64,000 bases of DNA from NCBI GenBank assembly GCA_019055375.1, contig JAHQIW010002140.1, positions 62,001 to 126,000 on the forward strand. Direction: 5' to 3'. Source of the DNA: Parelaphostrongylus tenuis. Lineage: Eukaryota; Nematoda; Chromadorea; Rhabditida; Metastrongylidae. The notes under the pieces are model-generated. The model was given only the letters and a program-made list of their open reading frames with translations. It searched no databases and had not been told where the DNA came from. A program made the position numbers and the translations under genes. Position 1 is the first letter of the stretch. Every line of letters starts with the position of its first letter. Below, piece after piece: positions 51,401-62,768 of the stretch.

Positions 51401-54400
51401 AGTACCATCTGAGGTGGGTGAATTTGCGTTGATGTCGTTTCACAGATCGCTGGAATTCCTTCAAATACTTCCGTGATCTTCAGGCACCCGAATATTCTCC
51501 AATTGAAGGGCTACTTCCATGATCATCAGCGAGTCTACATCATTTTGGAGTTCGCTGAGGGTGGACAGTTGTACGAACGGATGAAGAAGAAAGGGAAATT
51601 AGAGGAACCTGAAGCTGCGAAGTATGTACTTGATCTATCACTCTTATTTTGTCGGTTTTGCGATATTAGTTATACGTAAGGAGTGTATACCAGTGTGGTC
51701 CAAGAATGTTGAGTGATAAGCAGTTGTTCAAACCTCGGGTGGAAGTTGAATTGGCGTCTCACCCTTGATCGTTATTGTTAGAGATGCCGTGCGGCGCAAG
51801 TATATTCAGCTTTTCGGTTCGTTTCCCGATCAAAAACCCCTTCCTTCCATATCGGAGATTTAGTATAAGATCTGACTGAGAAGCGTCCTAACAACTCATA
51901 ACGGCCTGCGACCCCTTGTAGTGAGCACTTGCGACATCTTTGGTAGAGTTACCCATTTCGGACCATGGACCGGACCCTGTGCGTGTCTAACGGCAAGGCT
52001 GGACGGTCTACTTCACCTCCTTTGCGACTGTGACCCCCAGCGTGGAGATCATCGTCTGTCTCACTCCTCTTTGCCACTTGGTATAATGGCACGCGACGAG
52101 CAGTCCGCAGTGAAGGTTGCTGGTTCGATCCTTTACCACGACGCCTCACTGCTGTTACGCCAATATTCTCGAATCACTGATGCACCCTACCATACCACAT
52201 CTTATTTAGTGAAACCGTAACACAAACGATCAATATAGACAATTCATTTATCACCATTTATTCAAAAATCTTGAATCTTCAAAATGAATTGAATACAGTA
52301 CAAGTACAGTAACACTTACGAAATATTCAATTGTCTAGCAAACTCTAGCAAATTAAAGTGAAGCGTCGTTGTAAAGAATCGAATCAGCAACCTTTACTGC
52401 AAATTCCTCGTTGCGTACCATTCTGCTGAGTGGCAGAGAGGAGTTGGTTCTCACGCTCGGTTAGAGTCGCAGAGGTGGTGGAGCACACTGTCCAGCCTTG
52501 CCAGTTGAACGCACGAAAGACTGAGTTCATGATCCTGAAAGGGTTAGCCCAAAATCTTGAAGCCGCAGCCGAATTGACAAGAAAATTCAATAACTTCCAG
52601 GGATAACGGATGTAGACAGCGAACGAAATGGATGGGGTCTGGTCAGCATGCAACGATTGCCAGCATAAATCACTTCACTTTCAATTTACTTTGCCCTTAT
52701 CATAGTTTTTCCAAACTGCACGGGTCCCACTACTTCTGGCATTTGGTTCGTTTCCTTGCTGCTTGAGGATTTGTTCTTTTCCCGAACGTTGTAGAATACT
52801 GTTCGAGCACGTGTCTTCGCAATCTCGAGGATAGCCAGGCTCGGGTGTTCCTTAGGATGATTGTTATTGATCACCAACGACTGGGCTGTGGGATCATTTC
52901 GAAGCCTTGCCGCGGTGAGCATCACTAACCACTTGGCCCGTCATACGCTAACATAAATAAGTAAATAAAATGCACCTATATGGAGAATCCTTCGCCGATG
53001 ACATGCTTGACTTATACCTCCGCTTAGAATATGACTGAATTTCATTGTTCGTAGTCCGTTTACGACTGAAAGAGGAGGGAAGGGAGTTTACAGATTATGG
53101 CGTAAACAGATGTTCTTTCTTGTAGGGTAGAAAGAGTGGTGGCAAAGCAGGTGTTGGTCGACAAACCTCGGAAAAGGCAGGATGTGGGTTCCAGTCCTGC
53201 CTGACGTTAAGTTCTGCGCATCACTCAGCATCATTGGGTATATTTGTAGGGTCATAACACCGCTAAATGGATCAAATAAAAAGAATTCTGTTTGGTCAAG
53301 CTGTTCTTTCTTTGTGCAGATAGAATAACTGACTTAAGATATGTTCGTCAACTGGCAGATGCCCTCAGTTACTGTCATGTGAGACGGGTCATCCACCGTG
53401 ACATAAAGCCGGAAAACATTCTGCTCGATCGGAAGGGAAACGCAAAGGTACGGTGTAGTACATATTAAGGAAGGCTAAGTTTTTTTTTTTTCAAAGTGCT
53501 TACATAGCATGAGCATTCAGCAGTTATTAATTTTTTCAAGAAATCGTAGAGAGCAGCGTCATATCTTATTCGTTGTTTTCGAAATTCCAAGTGTTTTCTC
53601 AGATTTCTTCTGAGCTAGCTTGTTTTTTCATCTCAGGCTTCCGTAATGAATTCTCTAACACTGTTTTAGATTGAAAAAAACTTTTGGCTTTAGCAAAATC
53701 AAGCTTTTGTAATTTTTCTTTTTGTCAGATTGCTGACTTCGGCTGGGCTGTGGTGGCTTCCGATTCCCGCCGCGAAACCCTTTGTGGTACTTTGGACTAT
53801 TTGCCTCCAGAAATGATCAATGGAGAGACTCATGATCACACCGTGGGTTTTCCTTCCTTTTGATTTTCTTTTCGAGATTCAGCTATGTAGAACAACAGTA
53901 TATTTTCACATTTGTTTTCAGGGCAAAGTAATTTTTTATGCTTGGGGTGTCTTCAAACATATATTGTGATATCATTCCTTAAGGAAAAAGGGCAATGACA
54001 GTAGGAAGAGAAATTACCTTAGAACCTAATCGGAAGATAATGTGGCACCTTTTTGTTATGGAAATCGATGAAAACGACATATTTTCAATTCCCTTTCATT
54101 TGACAAAACCACATCATTATAACATGTGGTCTCTCTAATGGCGCGATCTCGTGAGTTGCTGAGATTCCGTCACACCTCCCCCATTCATTTATTCCTTCGT
54201 GAATCTGATGCATGGTGGATATCTGTCTCAAATCTGACGACATCTGCGAATATTGATCTTCATCTACGAATTGTATCCAATAAACCCGATGAACACATTG
54301 AGGACCGTGGCCCTATAGCGCTAACCCCCGCCATGTCGCGCATGCGACGATGAGCAACCCGTAGTGACGAGTGCCTCGTGCTGTCGTCCACCGGGAAGAA

Positions 54401-56617
54401 GTTGCTGACGATTTACTGTAGGTTTTTGGTGTCATTTTCTCCTGTCGATTATTACTCAAGGTTCTTCTATAGCATAATTACTACAGCAAAAAAAAAAACG
54501 CTCAAGTTTCTAACATTCCAAAACTTTTTTTGATACCAGACTTAGATTATGTGGTATAGTGTAGTATGGTGTGGCAGTGATTTGAGCATACTGTAAGGGA
54601 AAAAAGGATACACAAAAGAAACTATAGTGAAGCTTCGTGTCAGGGGATCGAACCAGCAACCTTCTTCCCGGTGGACGACAGCACGAGGCATTTATCACCG
54701 CGGGTTGCTCGCCGCCGAGCCGCCATTTGCGCAACGGACAGGACTAGGTCCGTGGGCCAACGGTTCCCAATGTATTAATGTAGGCCTCTGATAAATCGAC
54801 TCATTTCATATTTAGGTTGTATCCCTCGATGGTAGCTCTGTGAATTTCACAGTTTTCCATTCGTATTCATCGGCGTTTTTCATTACATGGTTTGCTCGTG
54901 TATACTTCGATTTCAGAGTGTATTTTAGAATTTGACAATTTTATACCTTCGAAAGTCATAGCAATATTCTGTTTTCGATTATATTCATGGGGATTTCATT
55001 CTGTCGCTTTAGAGGTGTTGTCCTTTTCTGAGGTTTCTGAGCAATGTCTATGACTTTTTCCTTCCGTATAGCTCCAGATCGTTTTCTTCTAAGAGAGCCT
55101 GGCCACGTAAGGATGCGGTTACTTATTCGGAGGATCGTCCATATCTTTTTCATCGAATGAAATGCGGTACGCTTATGTGGGAAATGTGTACGGCTTTCTG
55201 TTTATTGTCCAGATCCTTCATCATCGAATATGATGTGGTGATGAGCAATTCTGGGATATATCATATCAAAATCCCTACATGGAATGGGTAGGCGATGATG
55301 ATGAAAGAGTGGGGTTCCTGAAGTGTAGCTGTGATATTATCCAGCTACAGTTTTTATCAAGGACGAAGCCACTCTTTAGTCGATGAATGATGAAGGGTGA
55401 TTTTCGTTTTGACGACAGCAACGCTTTCACATTTTGCTTGCTGATTAGATCAATAGCATGAGGTTGTCAGAGAAAACCTCCATTGGGAAAGGTTGGAACA
55501 CTGATGGAGTGATACTCTTTACGAATTTCTCTGTTCCTCCTTGTGAGAATGTCGATCTCCGTGTAAAGTATTCCACAAAGCCATTCCCATGTACAGTTTT
55601 GCTTTTGTGTTTCAATGAAAAACGGTTCATCATGGAGAAATCGTGATGTGGACAGAAGCTCAGAAAAATGCTTCACATTCTGATTTACGTCTTGAATTCC
55701 AAATTCCTCAGTCCTCCACCCACGGACTTCTCTTTACGTATCATTCTCTCCGACTGGTTTTCTATTTTTCTTTATGTATATGTCTCGACATCGAATATTG
55801 TGTCGATCCCTAGCAATTTTTTATTGGTTTCGTTCCTCCGCAGCCGTCATTCACGAAGATCTTCGACATCTCTGTGGACTCGGTTGTCGTTTGAGAGTTT
55901 TGCCCTTCTCATGACCGTCGTCGTGTACCATGCAAGTGAATCACCCTTCCGTAATCCTTGTACAGCACAGCACTACCAAAGCCACCCCAGGTTGGGCACC
56001 AAGGCAATTGCAGGCCTTTGTGGCCATACTTCTTATGGTGCCAGGCCTGAAGATAAAGGATAAACAAGCGAGATAAAGAGGTCTTTTGTGATGTGGAAAG
56101 ATGGGTAAAAGAAGAATGAATGCAGCATGTATTGCGTCAGCCGTTTTCATTCTGATCAGATATGTACCACGTTGTGCTCAGTTAGCGCTGATTCAGGCGC
56201 TTTCAGGTTGACAATTGGGCGATTGGTATCCTTTTACATGAAATGCTTGTGGGACGGCCACCATTTGAATTTCCTACCAAGGAAAGAACGTTGGAAGCAA
56301 TCCGTGTATGCAGATTCATAGTGAGTATTCCCTTCTTGTTCTTGATCTTACTATCATTAACACATTGTTTATTTGCAGGTTCCAAAGTATATAAGTGAAG
56401 GTCCGAGTGAACTGATAAGACGTCTCGTCGTGAACGAACCAAGCATGAGGTTGTTTTCCCATCCTTTGGTCGAGCAAATGGCCCACTACAACATCGTAAA
56501 TGTTTAAGGATGCCGCTTTCTGAAGTATTAGCTCATCGGTGGGTTGTAAGCATGTCTACAGCGGTTCCAGTCAACACTCAAGATGTTCCATCTGCATGTC
56601 AAAATTCTGCCCGATAA
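48442..56617 (+). CDS. air-2-like: Aurora-family mitotic serine/threonine kinase (AIR-2/Aurora B-like), 10 coding exons
   Basis: Exons are 48442-48486, 48852-48913, 49020-49146, 51334-51413, 51484-51621, 53339-53447, 53729-53842, 56207-56320, 56379-56449 and 56509-56617. They total 969 nt, stay in phase throughout and encode 322 aa ending at TAA 56615. Visible kinase elements are the glycine loop GRGRFGSV (56-63), VALK lysine K78, helix-C glutamate E97 in [14 protein letters not shown] with D172, DFGW with D190, and the Aurora activation loop [16 protein letters not shown] with phospho-acceptor T204. The C-terminal lobe ends in [12 protein letters not shown]. All catalytic residues are intact. 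[12 protein letters not shown] resembles the WAIG form of C. elegans AIR-2 more than the usual LWSLG. By family knowledge this would be the chromosomal passenger kinase acting in chromosome segregation and cytokinesis. The first exon ([15 protein letters not shown]) rests only on an ATG, a phase-0 CAG|GTTTGT donor and context, so it is less certain than exons 2-10. The paralogue call (B versus A) is inference. Confidence 0.9.
48515..48825 (+). repeat. Family B tRNA-derived SINE filling Aurora intron 1
   Basis: The head ATGACGCAGTGGTTAGAGGT (A-box) and ATGGTTCGATCTC (B-box) precede a body containing ACTGACTCGGTACAGCGGGA and CATGGCGCATCCCTCAGGGA, and a tail TCCTTTATTCTTT. It is about 80 percent identical to 26489-26793. 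It occupies nearly the whole 365-nt intron. Confidence 0.65.
49711..50741. repeat. Fold-back element (family G) in Aurora intron 3
   Basis: The ends CCGTTTGGTGGCACAGATTT (49711-49730) and its inverted form at 50722-50741 bound arms of about 420 bp. Shared internal blocks include TTTCTTCAGACTATTAGTA and the GATTGACTTCGCATGCGCGA block. Related copies lie at 6590-7350 and 57099-57800. It is non-coding. Confidence 0.65.
50880..51155. repeat. Head-to-head pair of family A tRNA-like SINEs
   Basis: A minus-strand tRNA-like head (50991-50919, B-box region GGGTTCAAGCC) faces a plus-strand head (51043-51116, starting GCGTCGGTAGTGCAATGG) across a 51-nt gap. Both tails carry the GCACATCACTCAACATCA-type sequence. 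It lies in Aurora intron 3. Confidence 0.6.
52075..52215 (+). repeat. Family D tRNA-like SINE in Aurora intron 5
   Basis: ACTTGGTATAATGGCACGCG (A-box-like) and TTGCTGGTTCGATCC (B-box) are followed by the tail CCTACCATACCACATCTTAT. A second, inverted B-box block (GATTCGATTC) lies at 52378-52405, so this is another head-to-head pair. Confidence 0.5.
52713..52955 (-). repeat. Family C SINE in Aurora intron 5
   Basis: On the minus strand GGGCCAAGTGGTTAGTGATG heads the copy. CCTGGCTATCCTCGAGATTG and GCCAGAAGTAGTGGGACC close it, matching 30205-30450 in order. Confidence 0.55.
53140..53290 (+). repeat. Family A tRNA-like SINE in Aurora intron 5
   Basis: GTGGTGGCAAAGCAGGTGTT resembles an eroded A-box, and GGGTTCCAGTCCTGCC a B-box. 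The tail GCGCATCACTCAGCATCA then CATAACACCGCTAAA is the family signature. It ends about 50 bp before the next exon. Confidence 0.5.
53843..56206 (+). other. Intron 7 of the Aurora gene (2.36 kb), partly repeat-derived
   Basis: The donor is ACC|GTGGGT and the acceptor TTTCAG|GTTGAC, both forced by the continuous HT|VDNW reading. The intron holds the inverted SINE fragments at 54343-54412 and 54541-54725. The remainder, about 54730-56200, has open stretches on both strands but no motif I recognise and no splice structure compatible with the host gene. Confidence 0.7.
54541..54725 (-). repeat. Family D tRNA-like SINE in Aurora intron 7
   Basis: On the minus strand GGCGGCGAGCAACCCGCGGT leads to GGTTGCTGGTTCGATCCCC and a tail CCATACTACACTATACCACA. 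An inverted fragment of its head and middle (GAGCAACCCGTAGTGACGAG on) sits at 54343-54412. Confidence 0.5.
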
Positions 56618-57098
56618 TGTAACTAGACTGAAATTCCTAAGACGAGTAAACTGTTGTTTTTCTGAACAAATTGATGTACTTCGGACATGTTGCTTTGCTT
56701 GTATGTTCGACAAGCTTCATGATAATCCTTTTTACTTCTACTTATATTCATTTGTAAAATTTTTGCCCCTGTGAGAAAATTGGCAAACCTCATGTGTGTG
56801 GGATCTGTTCATCAGTACTCCCTCACTATTCACTAGTGTGTAAATGTAATTCAAAATGGCCGTTTGAAATTCTGATTCCTTGTAAATGGTGTTCAAATCA
56901 CTATAAAGTTTGTAACATCTATTATTTTGTTGTATAGCTTTTAGCTTTGTATGGGTGACAGTTAGAACGATAAGTACTACCGGTGATCACCATGACAGGC
57001 GAATACTACTTCTTGATACTACATAAACACAATTCGAGTAACGGTCATGATCAATATGTAGATTGAGGGACTATGCCCATGAGAATCGGGTTTTTTTC
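56618..57098 (+). other. 3' flank of the Aurora gene
   Basis: This is T-rich non-coding sequence after the stop codon. No canonical AATAAA was found; a TATAAA at about 56902 is the only near-match. No other gene is visible before the fold-back element that begins at about 57099. Confidence 0.4.
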
Positions 57099-57800
57099 CC
57101 GTTTGGTGGCACACATTTTCAAGCTTATTCCCTAAGGTGGACATGAGGTGTTCATAAAGAGTGTTAGTAATTAGTCGAAAGCCTAAGTCTCAAGCTGGGG
57201 CTGCATGTGGCCGGTTTTTTATAACGCTGAAAGATTAAAACTAAATTTATGTTTCACATCAGCCGCGCAATTCAACTATCACTTCGCTAGCCCATGAACA
57301 TGTAGAGAAAGTCTTCTAGTATCAGAGTCAGACGTCTAATCCGGAGTTTCTTCCATAACAGAGAAACTATTACTGATCAAATACACCCCATTTAGGCGTC
57401 ATCGATCGATGTTTGCGCCGACTCGCCCCTGCCCCCACCTCACCGCCCAAGAATTGGCCAAAGAACAATCGCTCGCGCATGTGAATCAATCCTATTTTCT
57501 CTGCTGCGTTGTCGGTAAACGGTCTTTTCAGGGTATAAGCACAGTGTTGAAATTGCTAAATTTTACGCTATCGAACGATTACTAATAGTCTAGAGAAAGA
57601 ACTCTGTGCTACGAGGAATATGCGCGTGTGAAACATAATTTTATTTTGGATATTTCAGCGTTAAAAAAGGGTTCTTTTGAAAAACCGGGCACCTACAGCG
57701 CTAGCTTGAGATCTGAGCTTTCAATTGATTGCTAACGGTCTTAATGAAAACTTATTGCCTAGCATAGAATATAGATTTGAAAATTTGCTTTACCAAGCGG
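57099..57800. repeat. Fold-back element (family G) between the Aurora and ELMO-domain genes
   Basis: The left end CCGTTTGGTGGCACACATTT and right end TTTGCTTTACCAAGCGG are inverted copies. The right half matches the element at 49711-50741 block for block. The left half is shortened. It fills most of the 1.3 kb between the two convergent genes. Confidence 0.6.
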
Positions 57801-57884
57801 AAAAATACTAGTATCGCAATAGAGCAGGCCCTAGTTAGTAATGTATTTTGGAGAAGAAAAGTCACATGGTTAAGCATTTGAAAC

Positions 57885-57890
57885 TTTATT
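57885..57890 (-). terminator. Poly(A) signal AATAAA for the ELMO-domain gene
   Basis: AATAAA on the minus strand lies about 90 nt past the stop codon, a normal nematode 3' UTR length. It supports the proposed 3' end of the gene model. Confidence 0.65.
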
Positions 57891-57977
57891 TATAAATGTC
57901 TTATTTCATGACGAATCCAACAAAACTTTTTGTGAGTGTCGAAGCAGATAACCGATCTCTGAAACTTCTCCTACGTA

Positions 57978-60458
57978 TTAAATAGTGTCTGAGATATGCC
58001 GAGAGTTGAAGAATGTTGTAGACATACTATTTAATAGGTGTTGACAGTCTTTTATTGTACACTTTTCGTCTTTCCACTGCTTACAGAAGGCGAGAATACA
58101 GGCTTCATGCAGCTTGTTTATTGCTTTGAGATAACCATGGCAGATGATCGCGGACCTAAATAGTAGGCCATTTCGCTTCTTGATGTCCCAAAAATTGAGT
58201 ATCAGTCTGCTAAAGTGAACACTGAGTTATTCGAAGGGATTTCTCGGTGAAAAACTAGGTGTAAGGTGAAGCTCCGTAGGAAATATGTAAGAATCATAAT
58301 GTTGTTTAGTTTGTTAGGCTAAATGGTATAAAACAAATGAGAACGACGTTGAAGCATGTTTTCATCACAAAATATCCATGATTAAATCGGACTCATTGAT
58401 GAACAACTTCAAGAAATTGAACTGAACTCGCTCTAGTGTTCCATTTCGTGTCAATAGTAAACAAGAACCTACTCAAGAAGATCTCCAGTTCGAAGTCTGG
58501 TGACCAGAAGTGCAGTAATATTTATTCCTACGACGGCCAGTGGAAAATCCTAGAAAATTCTGACATTACAAAGAGGTACGAAAAGCAACAATATTGAGCT
58601 TACATTAGGCTCTGTCCTCGACAAATGTACAACTTCCCTAAGTTTATTCTCAGACAGGTTTATCGCCATCGAATAAAGCTGCACCAATCCGAGTATTCCA
58701 GTACCACGGAAGTCTGTAGCTGGATCACATCCTAAGAGATCTTGGCACTGTCATGTACTTTATGTCATGGTAAAACTTTACGCAAAAGGAGATCCCATTG
58801 GATTTTTATACGACTCAAGTCGCCTGCACTGCTAGATACGAAAAAAAAAACTATTGAAAACTTGTTTGAAAAGTAAGTAACTTTTAAGAGCTGCATATGA
58901 TGAAGAAGTTGACTTGAACTACGACTGAAGAGTTAACACTGATGATACTTAGAAATGTATTCCACCCACAAGAGAAACGCATAAAATATACAACAAATCA
59001 ATGAAACTATGCGCAAGTGCTAGACCCTTAGTGAATGTAAAGTTTCTTCCGTCTCGAATATTTCCCAAGAGTTGCCGATGAAAGGTTACAATTTCTCTAC
59101 TCCTGACTTTACCTGATAGTTGAGTTTTATGTGAATCTTAGGTGTATTTTGGTATTGAATACCTTAACACATTTCTCGACATTATAATCCCTCTAAAGCA
59201 GGGTGTCCATACCTCCAGCAAATATGCTCTATGTCTAATCAAAGGCATCCATGACCAACTATTCATGAGCACTCTGAAATCCATCGACTATCAAGTTTGA
59301 TGAAGCATTCATAACTATGGGAGGCCTTATGACCTTGGCACCTTAGTAGGATTACATGTGACATCTACGCAAAAACAGACGATCGTGCACAAAAATTTAA
59401 TGCCGTGGTTCCTCTTCTGAGCGTAATGAGTACTTTCGGCAAGTAAAGAGACTAGGAAAAATTACATCTTATGCTCCATTACAGAATGATCAGCTAGGCT
59501 ACATATGAACCAGGTTCATAGCAATTTGCTCATTTCTTGACGAGAAGACACGGATTTGTTGACAGCAAGATTTATTTCATGCAATATTGGCAAACACGGC
59601 GATTTCGTTTTCTTCGAAACCTGGAATACTAACAAGAATTCGTGTACTAGGATTGTTTAGCTGATCTTATGAAAGTGCATGAGTGCATCAACTTGATCCC
59701 TTCAGAAGAAACCTTGCTGCTACGAAGCCGTGTGTGGTCATCAAGATGATAACGAATTATTTGATTAGTGTGGAGGTGATAGAATGTCAGTCCCGGTATT
59801 TCCCCTCTAATTGAGCTTATGCGAAAGGTCAGGAACTTCTCCACAATGCAGGAATTTCGTATAGACACAAACGCAGTTTCAGCTGAACATACCTTGAAAA
59901 CCAACATTTTGCCAGTGACTTCCTATCCGTGGGCACTCGGACAGACGAGAATCACTGTCGATGATCACAGCCGCCACCTTTGAGTAGAAACTTTGAAGAA
60001 GAGACCATTGTGTTGTGGATGCGTTACAGTAAGGTACTGAAAAACACAGTGATAAGCGTACTTAGGCACGTCATACAATTTACCGAAATGAGGGGTAAGA
60101 TTGTAGAATTTCGATGTTTTGAAGCCTTTCGATTTATGATGAATACCAAATTTTATATTAAAAAAGATCATTAGAAGAAAGTTAATAGGCTTAAAAACAT
60201 AAAAGACACACTTTGATACGAGTTTTGAAGTTTGTCAACGTTTTCAAAGTTCAAACATCAGAGTTCTCCATAGCATGTGTTCCTATCAACTGATGTCAGT
60301 TACGATATCTACTCACCGGTACTCAGAGCCACCAGAAGAGTACGCTCCTTATTCAGCACGGCATCTTCGGGATGAGGGTTCGGTCTACAGAGGCACTTGT
60401 TTAACAACGTATTCAACGGCGACGGTTGTACTCGGTTTATCATAGATGTGACAGAGAC
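57978..60458 (-). CDS. ELMO-domain protein, ELMOD3-like (predicted Arf-family GTPase regulator)
   Basis: On the minus strand, exons run 60458-60317, 59112-59026, 58823-58782, 58740-58604, 58549-58473 and 58206-57978, ending at stop TAA 57980-57978. Every junction keeps phase. Recognisable ELMO elements are RIKIQW, then GCDPATDFRGTGILGL (family consensus GFQ..DP.TDFRG.G..GL), then DFPLAVVGINIT (the PF...IN.T block), then a C-terminal helix LHEACILAFCKQW. The DFRG arginine thought to matter for GAP activity is present. The N-terminal block NPHPEDAVLNKERTLLVAL resembles ELMOD3 more than ELMOD1/2. If translation starts at ATG 60443 the product is 232 aa; otherwise the open frame runs back to a TTGAG acceptor at 60459 and joins an upstream exon. 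The 41-nt intron (58741-58781) and the GTCTAG donor after 59026 are the weakest junctions. The gene converges on the Aurora gene. Confidence 0.8.
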
Positions 60459-62609
60459 CTCAAGAGAAATACATTCAGTTCATCAACGTTAACCTGCTAT
60501 AAGTCGATCTACAATGCACTAACAAGCATTGTAATGCTTCCAAAGATCTGTTAACTCCATATTGCTGTTGTTTGTCTCTGAATTTTACATAAATCGGGCA
60601 CTTCGAGATGGTTAAGTAGTTTGAACGCTAATGTCTTTACGTTTTCAAAAGATCTCTACACACTGCTAACAGTGCAACGAATTTTTTTCGGAAACAACTA
60701 TCAAAAGAGACTACTAAACACTGGTTATTAATCTATTCTCTAGTCACACTAAAATTCTTTGTAGCCTAGATGCTTAGGATTATAGCATTCGAAGTTATGG
60801 TCCAGTAGATTGAGACTTGAGTACTTGCCAGTCCCTGTTTTCAGTCTTTCTATTTTTATTTTTCGAACGCAAGTTAACAAATCGGACGAAATAATAACTA
60901 GTCGCGAAGTATGAGGTACAAATTCAAGTCACTGCTCCACGAGCATCTGCTCTACAAAACACATAAGTGACTGCTGAGACGATCAAAACCGTCATTACTA
61001 CAGCCTGTGTGACTCAAAAGCTATTTGGCTTTGTAAATGTCGCCATTGACCACTAGCTCAGATATGTCATGGCCTCGCTGGTTGCCTTATACACTAAATG
61101 ATCATTGAAAAACATCAAAGTCAGCGCCTGGTGGGTCTTTGCTGCTTTAGTTGCACCAGCAAAACCTTTGATAAAGTTCGCAAGCGCAGATGGTGGAAGG
61201 GTCTGCAACGAGAACGGCTCGTTAACTAGGGTCTAGTATAGCAGGGTGATGCTGTTCATTTTACTTTACTCTTTTGGGATTTGCTCTTCTCGAACGAGAT
61301 GGTCAACACTATCTTATACAAAAAAAAAGAATCTTTGCAAGATCGCAGGTGCAGTAAACGAAAGCGGTCAAGGTGGCTGAATATAATTCTGAATCTCAAA
61401 GAGCATTACTAATTCGGCTACTGAAAAGATTGGACTAGACTACTGAACTGCATTAACTGTACTACGCAATAATGGGCCGCTCAGATCATCACGTGTTTCA
61501 GGTTCTTAAGCATGTTTTGCGGATAAGAGGTTCGACGACTACTCTTACCTCAACAATACTTCACCTTAATTCAAACGTCGAGCTCATCTACTCGACTCAA
61601 CACGCATAATTCGTAGATGAGTAGCAAGCAAATTTGTTTCCAAGACAGCACCACACGGAAACTCGAAGCGTCGTTCAGCAGGAGCAGACGGCTGCAGACG
61701 GCTATAGGGAGGTATGTACGAAAATGTTTGCAAGAAAATGAGCTATTGAACGACACCAAATTGTGCAATCTTATTGTAAAAATCAATTTATAAAAACCAA
61801 AACGGCACGAACTTTTTACGCAATCTATTACATCGGCAGCGAAACACAAACGAACCGGTGACATAACGAGACGATTAGATGACAGGTAGATGAAAAAGAA
61901 ACAAGTGGTGTCGACTTCGAGAGAATGCAAGCGTTCTCTTGGAGAGCCACCCAAAGGATGGGCGAATGCATTTCTGGCTAACTCAACCATTTCCATACGC
62001 AGATGACAACGAGTTCAGAGTTACAAAACGGGGTCTTGCATGCGTCACCGTTTTGAAACAGACCACCACCAAAGACGACAGCTGTGCGAGAAAGAAGCAA
62101 ATGGAAGTTATGATAGGGCCTGCACTATTAGTGAAGAATGGCCACGCAAGTTTCCAATCATTAGTTCAGGCGTTATGCTTTTCACTAAATTGATGAGCAC
62201 TATGAATCTTAGTTGTACGACAAGCCATTTTTGTTCAAGTCGCCGATGTTTTAAGTAATCTTTATTCCTTGCTACACTCTTCCTCATTTTACTTCTTCAA
62301 ACTATTGCAAATTCTACTCTCTTTTCACTATGCAAATCCAGTTCATCAATCCTTATAGCTAGCTTGCTTCCCATGTTGTAACTGTGGCGGACCGCTACCA
62401 ATGCACTTTCGACTTTAGTGTCCTTTTCATACGAGCTCATATGTTGATTTTCCTCGACGTTTTGTGACAGATATTTATGAAACTATTGGGCGCCCATTCA
62501 ATTTGCCGCAAAAGCGTGATTGTAATTTCAGCTTTTGCACTTTCATTAATCAAAACTGTACTGCAATATTTCTATAGTGCATCCTACAATAAAAATTCGA
62601 AAAACTCAC
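60459..62609. other. Probable intron of the ELMO-domain gene or intergenic
   Basis: No repeat family from elsewhere in the window is evident. A 141-codon minus-strand frame (61996-61571) includes VELARNAFAHPLGG but has no splice-linked partner or certain homology. Confidence 0.35.
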
Positions 62610-62768
62610 CATTTCTTGCGTATAGTCTTCGTTGAGAATTTCTTCGATCAACGGATCCGGGTAATGGAAATAATGTCTGCCGGCAGTGGTAGCACGCTGC
62701 ACAGTTCCCAAATTTGTCGACAATCCATTTTGATGCACTTGTGGGCCATCAGGGAACCTCAACTCAAT
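62610..62768 (-). CDS. Internal exon, probably the upstream part of the ELMO-domain gene
   Basis: Read on the minus strand, a CTTTTCAG acceptor opens 53 uninterrupted codons, closed by an ATG|GTGAGT donor, both phase 0. The peptide contains RFPDGPQVHQNG and YFHYPDPLIEEILNEDY, which read as coding but which I do not recognise. Its phase-0 donor matches the phase-0 acceptor at 60459, giving QEM-VSVTSMINRV into the ELMO-domain gene. That link is inference across a 2.15-kb intron. Alternatively the frame reads through to a stop at 62552-62550 as a terminal exon of another gene. No further upstream exon is visible before the mariner insertion at 63353. Confidence 0.5.

Noticed and set aside
55668..56063. 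131-codon plus-strand frame in Aurora intron 7
   Set aside because: It lies inside a forced intron, has low-complexity Ser/Phe/Leu composition and no recognised motif. It is probably chance or old repeat.
56379..56507. Aurora model ending at TAA 56505 without the last intron
   Set aside because: It would lack the conserved PLSEVL..H.W segment, which appears in phase immediately after a 59-nt intron.
61571..61996. Minus-strand VELARNAFAHPLGG, reminiscent of adenosine deaminase C-termini
   Set aside because: Only one short block matches, a stop lies close upstream in frame, and the rest of the frame is unlike the family.
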